In this document: positions 33,584 to 44,000 of the stretch, piece by piece | Layout of the letters: every line of letters starts with the position of its first letter | Numbering within the stretch: position 1 is the first letter of the stretch | Origin: Prinsepia uniflora | Lineage: Eukaryota; Streptophyta; Magnoliopsida; Rosales; Rosaceae | Length of the DNA: 64,000 nt | NCBI GenBank assembly: GCA_032719365.1 | Contig: CM064875.1 | Coordinates: 38,276,693 to 38,340,692 of the forward strand | Reading direction: 5' to 3' | The notes under the pieces: generated by a model | The model's database searches: none | Told to the model about the DNA's origin: nothing | What the model saw: the letters and a program-made list of their open reading frames with translations, nothing else | Program-made: the position numbers and the translations under genes

Positions 33584-36134
33584 CTACACTAGCTCTTCCA
33601 CCGGCTGCTCGGCTTGCTGAGCTCCCTCCACCTCTGGCTCAGGTTCCTTTTGCGGCTCCACCTGGTCGGCTTCCGGCTGGTCACTCGGCTGGGCACCCTC
33701 CTCATCCTCCTCCCCCGACTCGTCTTCAAACATCTCGGCGGTTATGTCCTGGCCGAGCCAGGGGGTCTTCACGGCCAAGCCAGGGTTGTGCAGGAAGAGG
33801 TTGCGGAAGAACTCCTGCTCGCACTCGGCAGCATACTCGTTCTTGAGTTTATCGAGCTCCTCCAACGCCATGAACTCGGCCACCGATTCCTCCTTCGCCT
33901 TTTGCAAGTCGGCCTCCCTCGCAGACTTCAGCCGACACAGCTCTTTCCAGTGTTTCAGGCGGTCTTTCTCCTTTGCCTCCAGGTCGGCCTTCACCTGGTC
34001 CCTGGAAGCAAGAGCCTCCTGAGTCTTCCACCTCTCGGCTTCCAACTTTCGAGTGAGGTCGGCTGCCTCTTTCATTGCCCTCTCGGCCTCCTGAAGCTTG
34101 GGGGTGAGCTCTTCCTGTTTCTGCTTCAGCCGCTCCTTCTCCCGCCGAGCAGACGCCACCCTCCTCTGGCTGTTCCCAAACTGGAGGTACACCTCACCGA
34201 GAGCCTGCACATGACAACCGTTAGCAACTCACTCGGCCTAACATACCACACTTGCAACATACGAAAAACTTACATTGCTCAGTAGCAGCAGGGCCTTCTC
34301 CATCCTCTGATCAGACGACCGGCATTGCACCTCGGCCAGCTCTTCCAAGGGCGTCGAAGCCCCCTGACAGACCCCATTCAGCAACGGCACCATTTGCCTC
34401 GGGCAGCAGAGGGTTGTCTCGGCACTGGATCCCTCGCCGATCGCCTCCCCGTCGGTGAACACACCGAGATTCACATCTCCTCTCCTCTGGAGCATCTCCA
34501 GGATCCTCGCATCCAACCGAGGGGGGGACGGTGGAGGATTGAACTCGGGTACCGGCATCGACCTCTTGCCGCCAATTGCTTCCTGTGCCAACAGGATTGT
34601 CTCGGCCTCTTTTCTCACCTTCGTCCGCCTTGGGTCGGGGGAGAGTACTCGGTCTCCTTCGACTGTGCTCTGCTTCCGCTTTGGCGACCTGGGTGGAGGG
34701 CTGGGGGGCCTCGGTTTTGAGGATTGGCCCTGCTGTGCTCAGCCGGAATTCCCAGGCTGCTTCTTCTCGGCTCGCTCCTTTTTCTTCTTGAGCAGCAGCT
34801 CCAAGCGCTCGGCCGCCTTGGATAGGGACGCGAATTCTCCGGAGCCTTTGTCTGCCTTCATTCTCAGTTGCTCACAATCCTTGTAAATCCGGCTTCCGAG
34901 GTGGTAGGGGACTACAACACCGAGAAACAGGTCAGATATAAGAAAACAAATAGCAAACCAACAACAAAAACAGACTTACCCTCGTCGGTGTCGATGAGGC
35001 CGGCCTTGTACTGAAACCCAGGTAGCCGAAGTATTCGTCGGTTCCGATTCAACTCGTCCAAGATCTCCCTTACTCGGTGAACGACCGCTTTCTCTTCTGG
35101 CGATATTTCTTCTTCTGGGAACAAACCTGCACACCGAGAAATGGTCAGCTACAACACTATTACTTAGCATACAACATATCAACATTCACATGAAGGGGCG
35201 GCCTATGCTACAACTATCAACCTTGGGTCTGGAATTTGGACGGTATCGGGGGTCCCTCGGTGTTCCCCTCCCAGTTCCCACCGACCGGGCAGAACTTCGT
35301 CTTGTACGATTTTTGGGAGGTCGGTATGTCCAGAATGAACTCCCCCTGTTTGCTCTTCTTACGGTGACGGACGAAGACCCACCCGATACTCTGCTGCTGG
35401 AACCCGAACTCGTACAGGTACATCAGTTGGGCATAGGTCGGCTCTGGCTGCTCGGCCCATCTGAAGGCCGTGTAGAGTGAGCATAGCACAATCCACACGT
35501 TTGGATTGAGCTGACCGAGTGCCACCCCCATCTTCTTCACCATCCTCCGCAGCCAGGGGTGAAGGGGCAGCCTTACCCCGTGGTGCATCAGCTCGGTATA
35601 GAAAAATGCCATACCGGCTGGGGGGTTGCTCGGTCTTTCCTCTCTAGTCGGTAACCTTGTCGTCACCGAGTCGGGAACGCCAAACTCAATCCTCATTTTC
35701 ATCAGGCCCTTCTCGGTCTCCTTGTTCACCATTTCGTCCACAGTGAAGGCCGCCCTCTTAATCGGCACGGCTTCCGGGACCGACTCGTCCCCGGCCGTTT
35801 TCACTTTGTTCAACCGAACCGTGCCCTTATCACGGCCGTGGGTCAGCTTCAACGCTCGGTGCACCCCCACCTTTACTATCGTTTCAGCATCTACCACCAG
35901 ATTGCCGCTACCCGACCTACCCGTCGGCCCAGCCCCAGAACCCGTGTCCGTGGTCCTACCGGACGACTCGGCTGTACTATGCACCGACTCTACCCTTTTT
36001 TGTACCTCCGCCAAGGAGGCCTCGTCCCCACTCCCTGAGATGGGAGTGAGCACCTCCACACTCCTATCTGACGACTCACCGCCCTGTGAGTCGTAGCATT
36101 TACCCTCAGCTACCGAGTCACTTTCGACCGACAT
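33584..36134 (-). pseudogene. antisense extra gene of the Tat element, four exons, one stop
   Basis: Minus-strand exons fit GT-AG rules with matching phases: 36,134-35,222; 35,126-34,980; 34,911-34,274; 34,204-33,584. The exons total 2,319 nt (772 codons plus stop). The first exon has an acidic, Ser-rich N-terminus, then GVRLPLHPWLRRMVKKMG and ALGQLNPNVWIVLCSLYTAF. This fits the 'putative gypsy-type transposon' (transposase_28-like) domain seen in many plant elements. Exon 3 has a basic KKKKERAEKK stretch and exon 4 a long coiled coil (33,850-34,200) with an acidic E/P/Q-rich tail. A TGA at 34,741-34,739 breaks exon 3 and could come from CGA. The function is unknown. A similar antisense remnant at 19.9-20.7 kb shows that the gene belongs to this family. 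Confidence 0.82.
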
Positions 36135-36283
36135 CTACAAAAGAAAAAAAACAGAAACAGACAAACAGAACTTAGCCGGCCGACTCGTTCCTATGAAGAT
36201 CTGACCACAACCTTCACCACGTTCATGGCCAGTTCTTCACACCCTCCCACTTTTAATCGACAAAACTGAACTTGGACAAGTGC
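36135..36283 (-). other. 5'-UTR intron of the antisense gene
   Basis: On the minus strand the leader ends GTGAAAAACAAG before GTAAGC, and the acceptor TTTTGTAG lies directly before the ATG. The fragment at 20.3-20.5 kb has the same leader end and a similarly placed acceptor. Confidence 0.65.
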
Positions 36284-36439
36284 TTACCTTGTTTTTCACG
36301 GAGGACCGTAGGTCGGAAATCGGAAACACCGTACGCACCGCCGTCAAAAGCTAGTCAGAAATCGCCTCTTTGGTTGGACAGAATTTCCCCAATTCTCTCA
36401 AAAAAAACACAAGTGAGGAAATCGGTGAAGAGCTCCCCA

Positions 36440-36447
36440 TATTTATA
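36440..36447 (-). promoter_or_regulatory. TATA box of the antisense gene
   Basis: The minus strand reads CTATAAATA about 155 bp upstream of the leader splice donor. The older Tat fragment has TTATAAATA at the equivalent place. This suggests that the antisense gene is transcribed from its own promoter and not from the LTR. Confidence 0.7.
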
Positions 36448-36587
36448 GCAATTGATGCACAGACTACGAAGCGTCACTCCCCTCAGTGACAGACACGTGT
36501 TGCAACCAAACATTCTGACCGGACACGTGTCAACCATCTGTCCGAGGAAGCCCAACCGTCTTCCTACAGGTCGACACCGACTTCCGT

Positions 36588-36771
36588 ACACCGCTCGGTG
36601 TCTGGGACTACTTAACAGACGCTGGTCCTCCCACCGACCCATGTACACCGCTCGGTGCCCTCATCCGTGGGCGGGTATTGGCTCTATTCACCGACTCGTA
36701 TACACCGATCGGTGTTCTCACCCCCGTATGGACGCTGGTCCTCCCCCACCGACCCGCGTACACCGCTCGGT
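36588..36771 (-). repeat. four palindromic ACACCGCTCGGTGT boxes, ~57-bp spacing
   Basis: The boxes lie at 36,588, 36,645, 36,702 and 36,760, each within a loosely conserved ~57-bp unit. They lie just upstream of the antisense TATA box, so they are candidate regulator-binding sites. Confidence 0.8.
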
Positions 36772-37030
36772 CTCCGCAGCTCCAACGCGTCATTTGGCTC
36801 CTATCACCGACCATGACGCCGCCACCGACCGACTGCGCACAACCGGGACCGACTGAGCCACTTTTCCGCCGAATGCTCTTTATCACCGGCCGCCTACTAG
36901 CTACTTCCTCTCTATGACCAAGACTGTCTCGGCGGACTATCCCACCAGGGGACTTGGGGGACTACAGGTATACTTCCCACCAGGGTCTGGGAGAATGAAA
37001 CAAGTCCCCAACCGAGAAATTCCACCTCAG

Positions 37031-37050
37031 TCAGCGACTTGGGGGACTTC
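37031..37050 (+). other. polypurine tract of the Tat element
   Basis: GACTTGGGGGACTTC ends directly at the 3' LTR start. A second similar tract (GACTTGGGGGACTAC) lies at 36,949-36,963. The duplicate arrangement is shared with the 20.9-21.1 kb fragment and element X. Confidence 0.8.
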
Positions 37051-37536
37051 TGTTGACACCATATCTGACCAGACCCACTGGGCCGTATACTTAAAGCTCT
37101 GACGACGCTCAAGGCCCAGGAACACCATACTTGCGACAGCCCTAACACCGGGCCCAATGCGGGATGCCACGTGGAAGCATATCCACTCTCGATTTACGTA
37201 ACACGTGTCCGCACGTAAATCGAGAAGCATTCGTCCCACATCGGAACTTTGGGAATTGAACATCCCACCTACCTATACATAAATGGTACACATTTCCCAA
37301 TAAAGGTAACTAAGTTTTACTATTACAATTACTCTACCGAACTTACCATTTACTGTTTCCTCTAAAGAACAAAATAACTGACTTGATCGTCGGAGAGCCT
37401 TAGGCCGGCACCACACCGGTGCCCGTACTAACGGAGACTCGCGATCCACTTAAGTTGACATGTCACAAGAGGGACACGCGTCATTTGGTGATTGGGCAAC
37501 GAGTACTCGACAGTTGGAACATTTAACGCTTCAACA
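37051..37536 (+). repeat. 3' LTR (486 bp) of the Tat element
   Basis: Same length and ends as the 5' LTR, with 11 differences by eye. It is followed by GACTT at 37,537-37,541. Confidence 0.95.
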
Positions 37537-37708
37537 GACTTGTTTATTAAATGGGTTACACGGGTTACGCTAGTCATTAACATGTCAGGTTCCGCTTATG
37601 CATTCTTGACACGATTATTAAACGGATCGGGTTCAGGTTGGGCATAAATGGGTAAAACAAAGTTCATGACACGACACGACATGACCCATTGCCACCCCTG
37701 ACGTGTAT

Positions 37709-39204
37709 GGGTGCATGTATGCCAGCATGTATACGTGTCATGTATGCTTGATATGTATGCTTACAATGTTTATGATAGTTAGAAAGAGTTTCTGAGTTGA
37801 AGTGTTACCTGATTGTATTCAGGTGTATCTTGATATGTGGCTCAATGCAAACAAATAAGTGTAGATCCTTGAACAAATGGATGCGGTTGACAGACCTGCG
37901 TGAATGCCAACCGGGCCCATCGGTCAGAAGCCAACCATGTCGAAGATTAGGGCGATGTGGTGGGTTATGCCAACCAATCAAGCGCGGTGATTATGTCGAT
38001 CAAGAATCGAGTCATTCAACAATTCTTGATAATAAAAAATTAATTTGCTGATCTATATTTGTATACAAATAAGAATATGTAATTGTGTAAATATTCTCAT
38101 AATAAGTATGCTCAATGTGTGTGAGTAACAAGTTTAGCATATGAATTTAAGCTTGGAAAGATTGTAGCCCAGTATGTGTATTGGGTTAAGAAATCACGAC
38201 CTAAAATGTGTAAAGTTTTGAGCCCAAGTATTTTGTTTAGCAGCCCAAATGTTTAAAGGTGGGGGGCCAAATGTTTTGTTATTTTCTTGTGACAAGAGTG
38301 AGCCTAATTAATTTTTTTCGGCCCAGATGAATTGTGTTGACAGCCCGACATTTGAGGAAAAGTAAAAAAGAAAGGGCGAGCTCATTGGTTTGAGAATAAA
38401 AGAAATTGCAGCCCAAATGTAACTTTGTGGGTTTAAAAAAAATGCACCCCAAGTTTTTAATAGTGTCAGATCAAATTTTTTGGGGTTTTTTTAGAAATGT
38501 TTCAGCCCAGTTTTAGCCCAACCGAAAATGTGTGTGGGTTGTTGGGTCAACCCACATGTTTGTGGTTTTGAGAGAAAAGGGTAGCCCAATTGTTTTTGTG
38601 CCCGATCGAAATGTTCCAAATGTTTTCAGCCCAATTAAGTTTTCTGTGTGTGTGAGCCCAAGTAAGTTATTTTTTGTTTTTGGTGCAAACCCAAATAATG
38701 TAACCCAATGAAGACCATTAATGGCAAAATCAAAAATAAGGGGGTAAGAACTTATCTTCTCCGATGGAGGTCCAACAGCAAAACCATTTGTGAGCACCAC
38801 CGACGGAGGAGGAGACCAACTGGCAGGGGTTTTGAGAGGTTGAAGTATCCCAGTGTGTCCAATGGCGGCGGTGTTGCTCAGTGGTGGAGGGGCGACGCAT
38901 GGGACCATGGGAGCCGCTGCAATGGTGACTCGGCGGCGAGTTCAGGAGGTGAAAAATGGCGAGCTCAGCTAGGTTTTCTGGAGCAAGGGTTGCGAGTGCG
39001 ATGTCGGCTTTGATAATCGACGGCGCGGCGGCACGGCAGTCCTCTTTTCCTCCATCTCTCGGCTGGTCTGCAGCAAATAAGTGTTCGAGTTTCTGTTTTT
39101 GTTTTTGTTTTGTTCTTGTCGTTGTAGCGTCTCTGTTGTCGTTCCTCTGTTTTCCTTGATTTTTCTTTTTCTTTCTTCATGGGGAGCGGGGACTGATTGA
39201 CAGT
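37709..39204 (-). other. interior of element X, no coding domain
   Basis: It begins with ATGTATG-type repeats. A stretch with many scattered GCCCA motifs follows (38,160-38,660), and then a GC-richer segment (38,760-39,060). No gag or pol motif was seen. Open stretches of 70-130 codons on both strands at 38.5-39.2 kb show no known domain. Confidence 0.5.
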
Positions 39205-39679
39205 GGCGCTTCACATCTTGAGCGTTGACATCAAGATGATCAGCAACGAGGAGTTGAAAACGGGACGAGTCCAAATTGTTGCCCGACCCGACAACCCGGT
39301 TACTGGGGAACCCAGACAGCTTCCATGCCACGCAGGTCAAGAAGTCGATCGGAGTGGACACGATCAGCAGGATCGTGTCAGAGCATACTTGACGAGCGGC
39401 GGGACGACATTTCGGAAGAGGGCGACATTACGGTGAAGCAGATTGAGCCTGGCCTTATCGAGAGTTTGGCGAGCCCCAGCAGTGACGATGCAGAAGTCGG
39501 GTCCGACGGCGTAGTCGAGCTTTTCGCCGTGGAGTTTTTCAATCTTGGCGTCGACGGGGACGAGCTCATCGATGACGTCTTAGGTAAGGATAGTCTAGGA
39601 AATGGCCATGCCGATGTTTCTAGCGGCGGTATAGCGGTAGCAGGAGATTACCTGTCTTTCTAATCCCTCTCTTTCAGTG
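39205..39679 (-). pseudogene. captured L-lactate dehydrogenase fragment, copy 1
   Basis: Minus-strand reading gives AARNIGMAIS, DVIDELVPVDAK and KLHGEKLDY. CIVTAGARQ and ARLNLLHRNVALFRNVVPPL follow. After a frame change come LTCVAWKLSGFPSNRVVGSG, NLDSSRF and DHLDVNAQDV. These blocks follow plant L-lactate dehydrogenase from the NAD-binding loop to just before the active-site GEHGDS motif. About 20 residues between LD and CIV are missing relative to the family. It has a stop in the TILT segment, a frameshift, and no catalytic histidine. It lies inside LTR element X, so it was captured by that element or its ancestor. Confidence 0.85.
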
Positions 39680-39956
39680 GCTGATCCATCGAGCCAATGA
39701 AGAAAAAAGGTTGCCCCCCTTAGTTTTTTTTTTTTCTTGGCTGTTGCAAGACTTTGTACCAAGAAATAAACATCCCATCGTACATGAATCAATCTGGACA
39801 AATAGCTTTTCCGGGGAGGGGGATTTTGGCAGAGATATTTTCAGGGTTTCTTTTTTTTTGGGTTTTGGTGTTCTTCGGTGGCAATGGTGTTTTAGCAATG
39901 GTGTTTTAGCAAGTAAGAAAAGTGGAAAGAAAATCGACATAACCTTTGTATCGGTT

Positions 39957-39975
39957 TCCACAGACGGCACCAAAC
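39957..39975 (-). other. primer-binding site of element X
   Basis: The minus strand reads GTTTGGTGCCGTCTGTGG, one base different from the site of the intact Tat element. This fixes the orientation of element X. Confidence 0.8.
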
Positions 39976-40797
39976 TGTTGATATACAAAATGTACTAACA
40001 AGATTGTAAAAACACGCACGCACAACACGACACAAGAATGTACGATGACATCAAGATGATGGAGACGAAAACGGGACGAGTCCAAATTGGTGCCCGACTC
40101 GACAACTCGGTTACTGGGGAACACGGACAGTTTCCATGCCACGCAGGTCAAGACGTCGATGGAGTGGACATGATCAGCAAGATCGTGTCGGGGGCATACT
40201 TGGCGAGCAGCGGGACGAAATTTCGAAAGAGGGCGACATTACAGTGGAGCAGATTGAGCCTGGCCTTACCAAGATTTTGGCAAGCCCCAGTGGTGACGAT
40301 ACAGAGGTCGGGTCCAGCGACATAGTCGAGCTTTTCGCCGTGGAGTTTGTCGAGCTTAGCGTCGGGGGATGAGCTCATCGACGAGGTCTTAAGTAAGGAT
40401 AGTTTGGGTAATGGCCATGCCGATGTTTCTAGCGGCGGTATGGTGGTAGCAAGAGATTCCGTGTCTTTCTAGTCCATTTCTTTCAGTGCACAAAATGTGT
40501 CAACGAGACTGTAAAAATATGTACGCACACCAAGACACAAGAACGTACGTGGTTCACCCAAATCGGGTTACGTCCATGGTGTTACCTCCCTCTCATTAAT
40601 AATATAATATTTTGTACATGTACAAGAGGCTATGAGCCTTTGGAAAGTAGTAGTGTTTGTAGACAGGATGGAAAGGGCCAGTCCGCTTAAATAAGGGAGG
40701 AGGATCCATATTTATAGAAGTTTTCAAGGGTTAGGTCACAGTTGTGGTCTTTAGGCATGAAACCTGTTAATGGGCCCTGAAGATGATAACGTCGACA
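39976..40797 (-). repeat. 5' LTR of element X, split by LDH copy 2
   Basis: Read on the minus strand, 40,797-40,487 is an LTR from TGTCGA to TTTTGTGCA with a TATAAATATGG box near 40,715. LDH copy 2 follows. Then 40,045-39,976 repeats the last ~70 bp of the LTR and ends in ATATCAACA directly at the primer site. The end of the LTR is therefore present twice. The TSD CTATG follows at 40,798. Confidence 0.75.
40047..40486 (-). pseudogene. captured L-lactate dehydrogenase fragment, copy 2
   Basis: This is a second copy of the segment at 39,205-39,679, in the same orientation, with the same internal deletion. Blocks seen are AKLDKLHGEKLDYV, DLCIVTTGACQ, ARLNLLHCNVALFRNFVPLL, KYAPDTILLIMSTP and LTCVAWKLSVFPSNRVVESG. 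It ends at the HLDV codons where LTR sequence begins. It retains the KYAPDTILLI junction that is frameshifted in copy 1. The shared deletion shows that duplication happened after capture. It is wedged between two pieces of LTR sequence. Confidence 0.85.
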
Positions 40798-41013
40798 CTA
40801 TGGTTTAAGAAAAGATAAACAGGCAATGGTATTTTATAAAAACCAATGCGAAAAAATACTTTAGGCAACAGTATTCTATAAAAACCGATGCGAAAAATAT
40901 TTTAGGCAACAGAGAATTTTTTATTGCCTAAAAACTCCCCCAATAGTCATCATCGAGTAATACTAAGGTATTCATAAGGAATAGGCAACAGATTATATCC
41001 GTTTCTTGTAGTG

Positions 41014-41082
41014 ATGTGAGATGTCACTACTTTAACTCTCATTGACGAAGAAATTTCAAATTTGACTCTCATTGACGATGAG
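41014..41082. other. spacer between CACTA-3 and the LTR pair
   Basis: The spacer contains two imperfect copies of GACTCTCATTGACGA and ends with ATGAG (41,078-41,082), the left TSD of the element that follows. Confidence 0.6.
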
Positions 41083-44000
41083 TGACAGGACCCATCCCAA
41101 TCCCCCCTGGATTAACGCGGGATGACCCTGCTCCCGTCTGACACGAAGTGTCAGACAAGGGATATTTCCGACATTTGCCCTCTCGGGCTATCAGAGTTGA
41201 CATGACCGCCCCCGAAGGGACATTGATAACTGTGCCCGGTCCTGCTCCCGTCTGGCAAGTCGACTGAAATCCCCAAATAACCCTCAGTACGTGCCAGACC
41301 AGGGATAGCCACACGTGCTTACTCATGCTCCCGCCTCTCGATCAGCCTCGAACAACGCGCCACGACCTAGAGGGTCAATAAAAATAACCAAAAGGTGTGA
41401 GTGGACAAAAATAAATCAGTTTATAAAAACAGTTACAAAAGACGTTTTTACTCTCCGCATAAAACCAATGCATGCATACAAAAATCATTTCGCAATCAGT
41501 TAACATTTCAAACATAAGAAAAACAGCGCATGAAGTAAAAATCATTTCCCTTTTCTTAACCTGCGGGTCCCAGCCCGCAATCATAAACACAGGGCCTCAG
41601 CCCAAAACCATGAATCGAAACCAAGTACACAACATGATCCAAAACCATCAACCACATAAACCGGGCCACTAGCCAACACCTCCGAAACCTCCGAAATTAA
41701 CAATAAATCACAAGTCAATCATTTTGCTGGATATCAAGTGCGCCCGAGTCTTTAAACTCAAAACCATGCGCATAATCAGACCTTTCAGAGATATCAACGA
41801 GTCTTTAAACTCAAAACATAATCAATAGGCCTCGGGGGTATCACAATATCCGAGTCTTTAAACTCACGAGTTTTTAAACTCACGAGTCTTTAAACTCAAT
41901 CCGGGTCTTTAAACCCAATTTTCGGGCCCGCCCCCGTCATCAATTAACCGAGTCTTTAAACTCAAAATGCGCTCCAGCAGTAGCACCGGGTCTTTAAACC
42001 CAAAACAGTTTTCAACGGGTCTTTAAACCCAAAACATTTGTCAATCACAACAACTCGGGATCCATCTTGATCCAATTCCAAATCCAAATCCGAAAACACA
42101 TTTTTTTCATAACAGAACTCACGTCCGAATTTCCATTTTCAAATCCCCAAATCTTACTTCGCAAAACATCATCAAATCATCATTAAACACGGGGCATGTA
42201 TAATCAGACCAAATCACTTTTATTAACCATTACTCATTCCCAAATTCGAATTCGCAATAATGATTCCGTAAGCTGGCATCCGGAAACATCATCCCGAACC
42301 CAAACCAGGAATCCGTTTTTAAACTTCCGAAAATCGAAGTCTCGTTATTCAAAAGTACTTTTATGCCCCAAGCACCAAGCCCGAAATCGCCTTTTTCAAA
42401 ATCCATTTTAAATCCTTGAAGACACCTCATATTTCAAATCACAAGGTCAAGACATCAAAATCACAATCAAATCACCAAAATCACGATCAACTCACAACAT
42501 ACTCGAAATCTCGTAAAACGTGCAAAACCGTGACATTCTCGAAATACGTGTCAAAACCATAAACCATACTCACAATCGAAATCCAACATCTTAAAAACAT
42601 GAAACACACAAATCATATAAAAGTATTCATTAGCCCATCATCAAAACATACGGGAAACCATAATCTCGAAATACGTGCAATTTCGTGTGCATATCAAAAA
42701 TACGTATAAATACAGAAATCGAAATCAATCACCATTCATAATCATAATCATAGAAATCATAGAAATATTTATGCATGCATTAAATTTTGAAAGCAACGTC
42801 CACTCACACACCGTTTTTAAGCTCGGTTTCGCGCCGCACGCGTTCCCGTAATATCCAGCATTTTCCAGAAAACTCGATTCCTGTCCGAAATCACATTCCG
42901 AGGTCATTAAGGTCTCAAATAACCACATACTAATTTCTCATAATTTTCCAGGAATTAATCGTTAATTAAAAATGCAACCTAAACCTTCGGACCCTTGAAA
43001 CAACATCGAAACGGTGTCCGATAAATTCGAAACCAACGTTAAAATGTTTGTTACATTGTATAGGACAAAAGTCATGTTGGACTTACCTAGAAAATCGGAC
43101 CCACGCGCCCTCACGCGCCGCCGTGAGTGGCTACGCGTGAGTCCACGCGCCAGCTACAGTACCATGCACAATGCTTCTTCCTTACCCAATCGTCTGTAAA
43201 ACGGGTCTGGTAACCCGCGAGGTGACCCGGCTAGTGTCCCATCAATTCGACACCATTTTGATCAATTGAACACTCCATTAGCTTCGCATCCAGTCCAATT
43301 AGGGATCTATAACATCCATTGCAGTCGTCATTACCTCTAACTATCTCAACTTAAACCAAATTTCTCGAACGAGTTCCTCGTCTGAATTAATCGTATAACC
43401 AAGTAATTCTTCAATTAATTGGTAGTATAGCATCGTAGCCTCATGGTAAGGATGATTTGAGATCCAATTTCACAAACACTCACCTCCAATTGCCCGAACA
43501 CAAAGATCGATTTCCCGGCCACCCGCGACGTCCGTCCATGGCTCCAGGAGCTTCAAAGCTTGCAATACTCGATTTGGATCGACTACATGAGGTTCCAAGA
43601 GACTCATTCGAGCCTCAATTTGGCTTGGGCTGGCCTACAATTCGAGTTGAAATTTTGAATTTGTTTGAACAAGAACTTCGGGTTTCCAGAGCATTTTCTC
43701 ACCCAGTCCACCCGTTTCTCCTCTCTACCCATCTCTCTGGTTCTCTCTAATTCTGTGTCTCCCTCTAATTGTCCCAGGAATGGATCGAACAAATTAATTC
43801 CTCCCACACGCCCAGTGCTCTGTTCAGTTCCTCAAAGAATTAAAACAATGGCCCGTGCTCTGCAATTCACCAGCCCCAACTGACCCAATGTCACTCACCA
43901 ACACAGACAATTTCCCTCACCTCTCAGTCACACAAATGAATCCCTCTCACTCCCAACACTCTCAGTTAGCTGAATTGTGACCCAACACCCGTGGGAAACT

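Larger units (their letters stand above)
25649..37536 (+). mobile_element. nearly complete Tat-lineage Ty3/gypsy retrotransposon (11,888 bp)
   Basis: Two 486-bp LTRs (TGTTGA...TCAACA), the perfect 5-bp duplication GACTT, a primer site TGGCGCCGTCTGTGGG and a polypurine tract are all present. Domain order is gag, protease, reverse transcriptase, RNase H, a second (archaeal-type) RNase H and integrase. A 115-bp tandem array and an antisense intron-containing gene follow before the 3' LTR. The dual RNase H and the extra gene between pol and the 3' LTR define the Tat lineage. By eye the LTRs differ at 11 of 486 positions (about 2.3%), so the insertion is fairly young. Three in-frame stops and two single-base frame changes in gag-pol show that this copy is no longer autonomous. 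Confidence 0.95.
25266..37700. mobile_element. hAT-like MITE (~0.5 kb), split by the intact Tat element
   Basis: The left end reads TAAGGGTGGCAA and the right end, inward, CAGGGGTGGCAA. The flanking octamers are ATGTGTAT (25,258-25,265) and ACGTGTAT (37,701-37,708), a near-perfect 8-bp duplication. Without the 11,888-bp insertion and its GACTT duplication the element is about 540 bp and consists of GGGTCAACCCG-like and AACGGGT-like motifs. No coding capacity is seen. The surrounding ATGTATG-type repeats make the octamer match less decisive. Confidence 0.65.
24014..40797 (-). mobile_element. Tat-like non-autonomous LTR element X carrying LDH fragments
   Basis: Homologous LTR sequences lie at both ends: 24,014-24,329 and 40,487-40,797. 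The 5-bp duplication CTATG flanks the element (24,009-24,013 and 40,798-40,802). On the minus strand the LTR starts TGTCGA and ends TGCATAAACA. The site GTTTGGTGCCGTCTGTGG (39,975-39,958, minus) next to the right LTR matches the intact Tat element's primer site with one change. Two CTTGGGG polypurine-like tracts precede the left LTR. After removal of the nested hAT/Tat insertion (25,266-37,700) only about 4.3 kb remain, with no gag or pol. Two captured L-lactate dehydrogenase fragments are present. Confidence 0.8.
23870..41013. mobile_element. CACTA transposon 3, right end, split by a nested insertion
   Basis: The terminal inverted repeat TTTCTTGTAGTG ends at 41,013. Subterminal motifs of the form CTTTAGGCAACAG recur at 40,830-40,990, and CTTTAGGCATCAG recurs at 23,855-24,000, on the other side of the inserted LTR element. 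The two halves read in the same orientation, so they are one subterminal array split by the element at 24,014-40,797. The left terminus was not found, so the start given is only the first recognised motif. This family differs from CACTA-1/2, which use ACCCGACGAA motifs. Confidence 0.65.

Noticed and set aside
32586..33592. A ladder of overlapping ~100-codon open frames with Thr/Arg-rich peptides
   Set aside because: They follow the 115-bp tandem repeat, whose period is not a multiple of three. The repeated peptide is a by-product of the array.
33614..34285. A plus-strand 223-codon open frame rich in Leu
   Set aside because: It is the shadow of the coiled-coil exon of the antisense gene. The minus strand has splice sites and matching phases.
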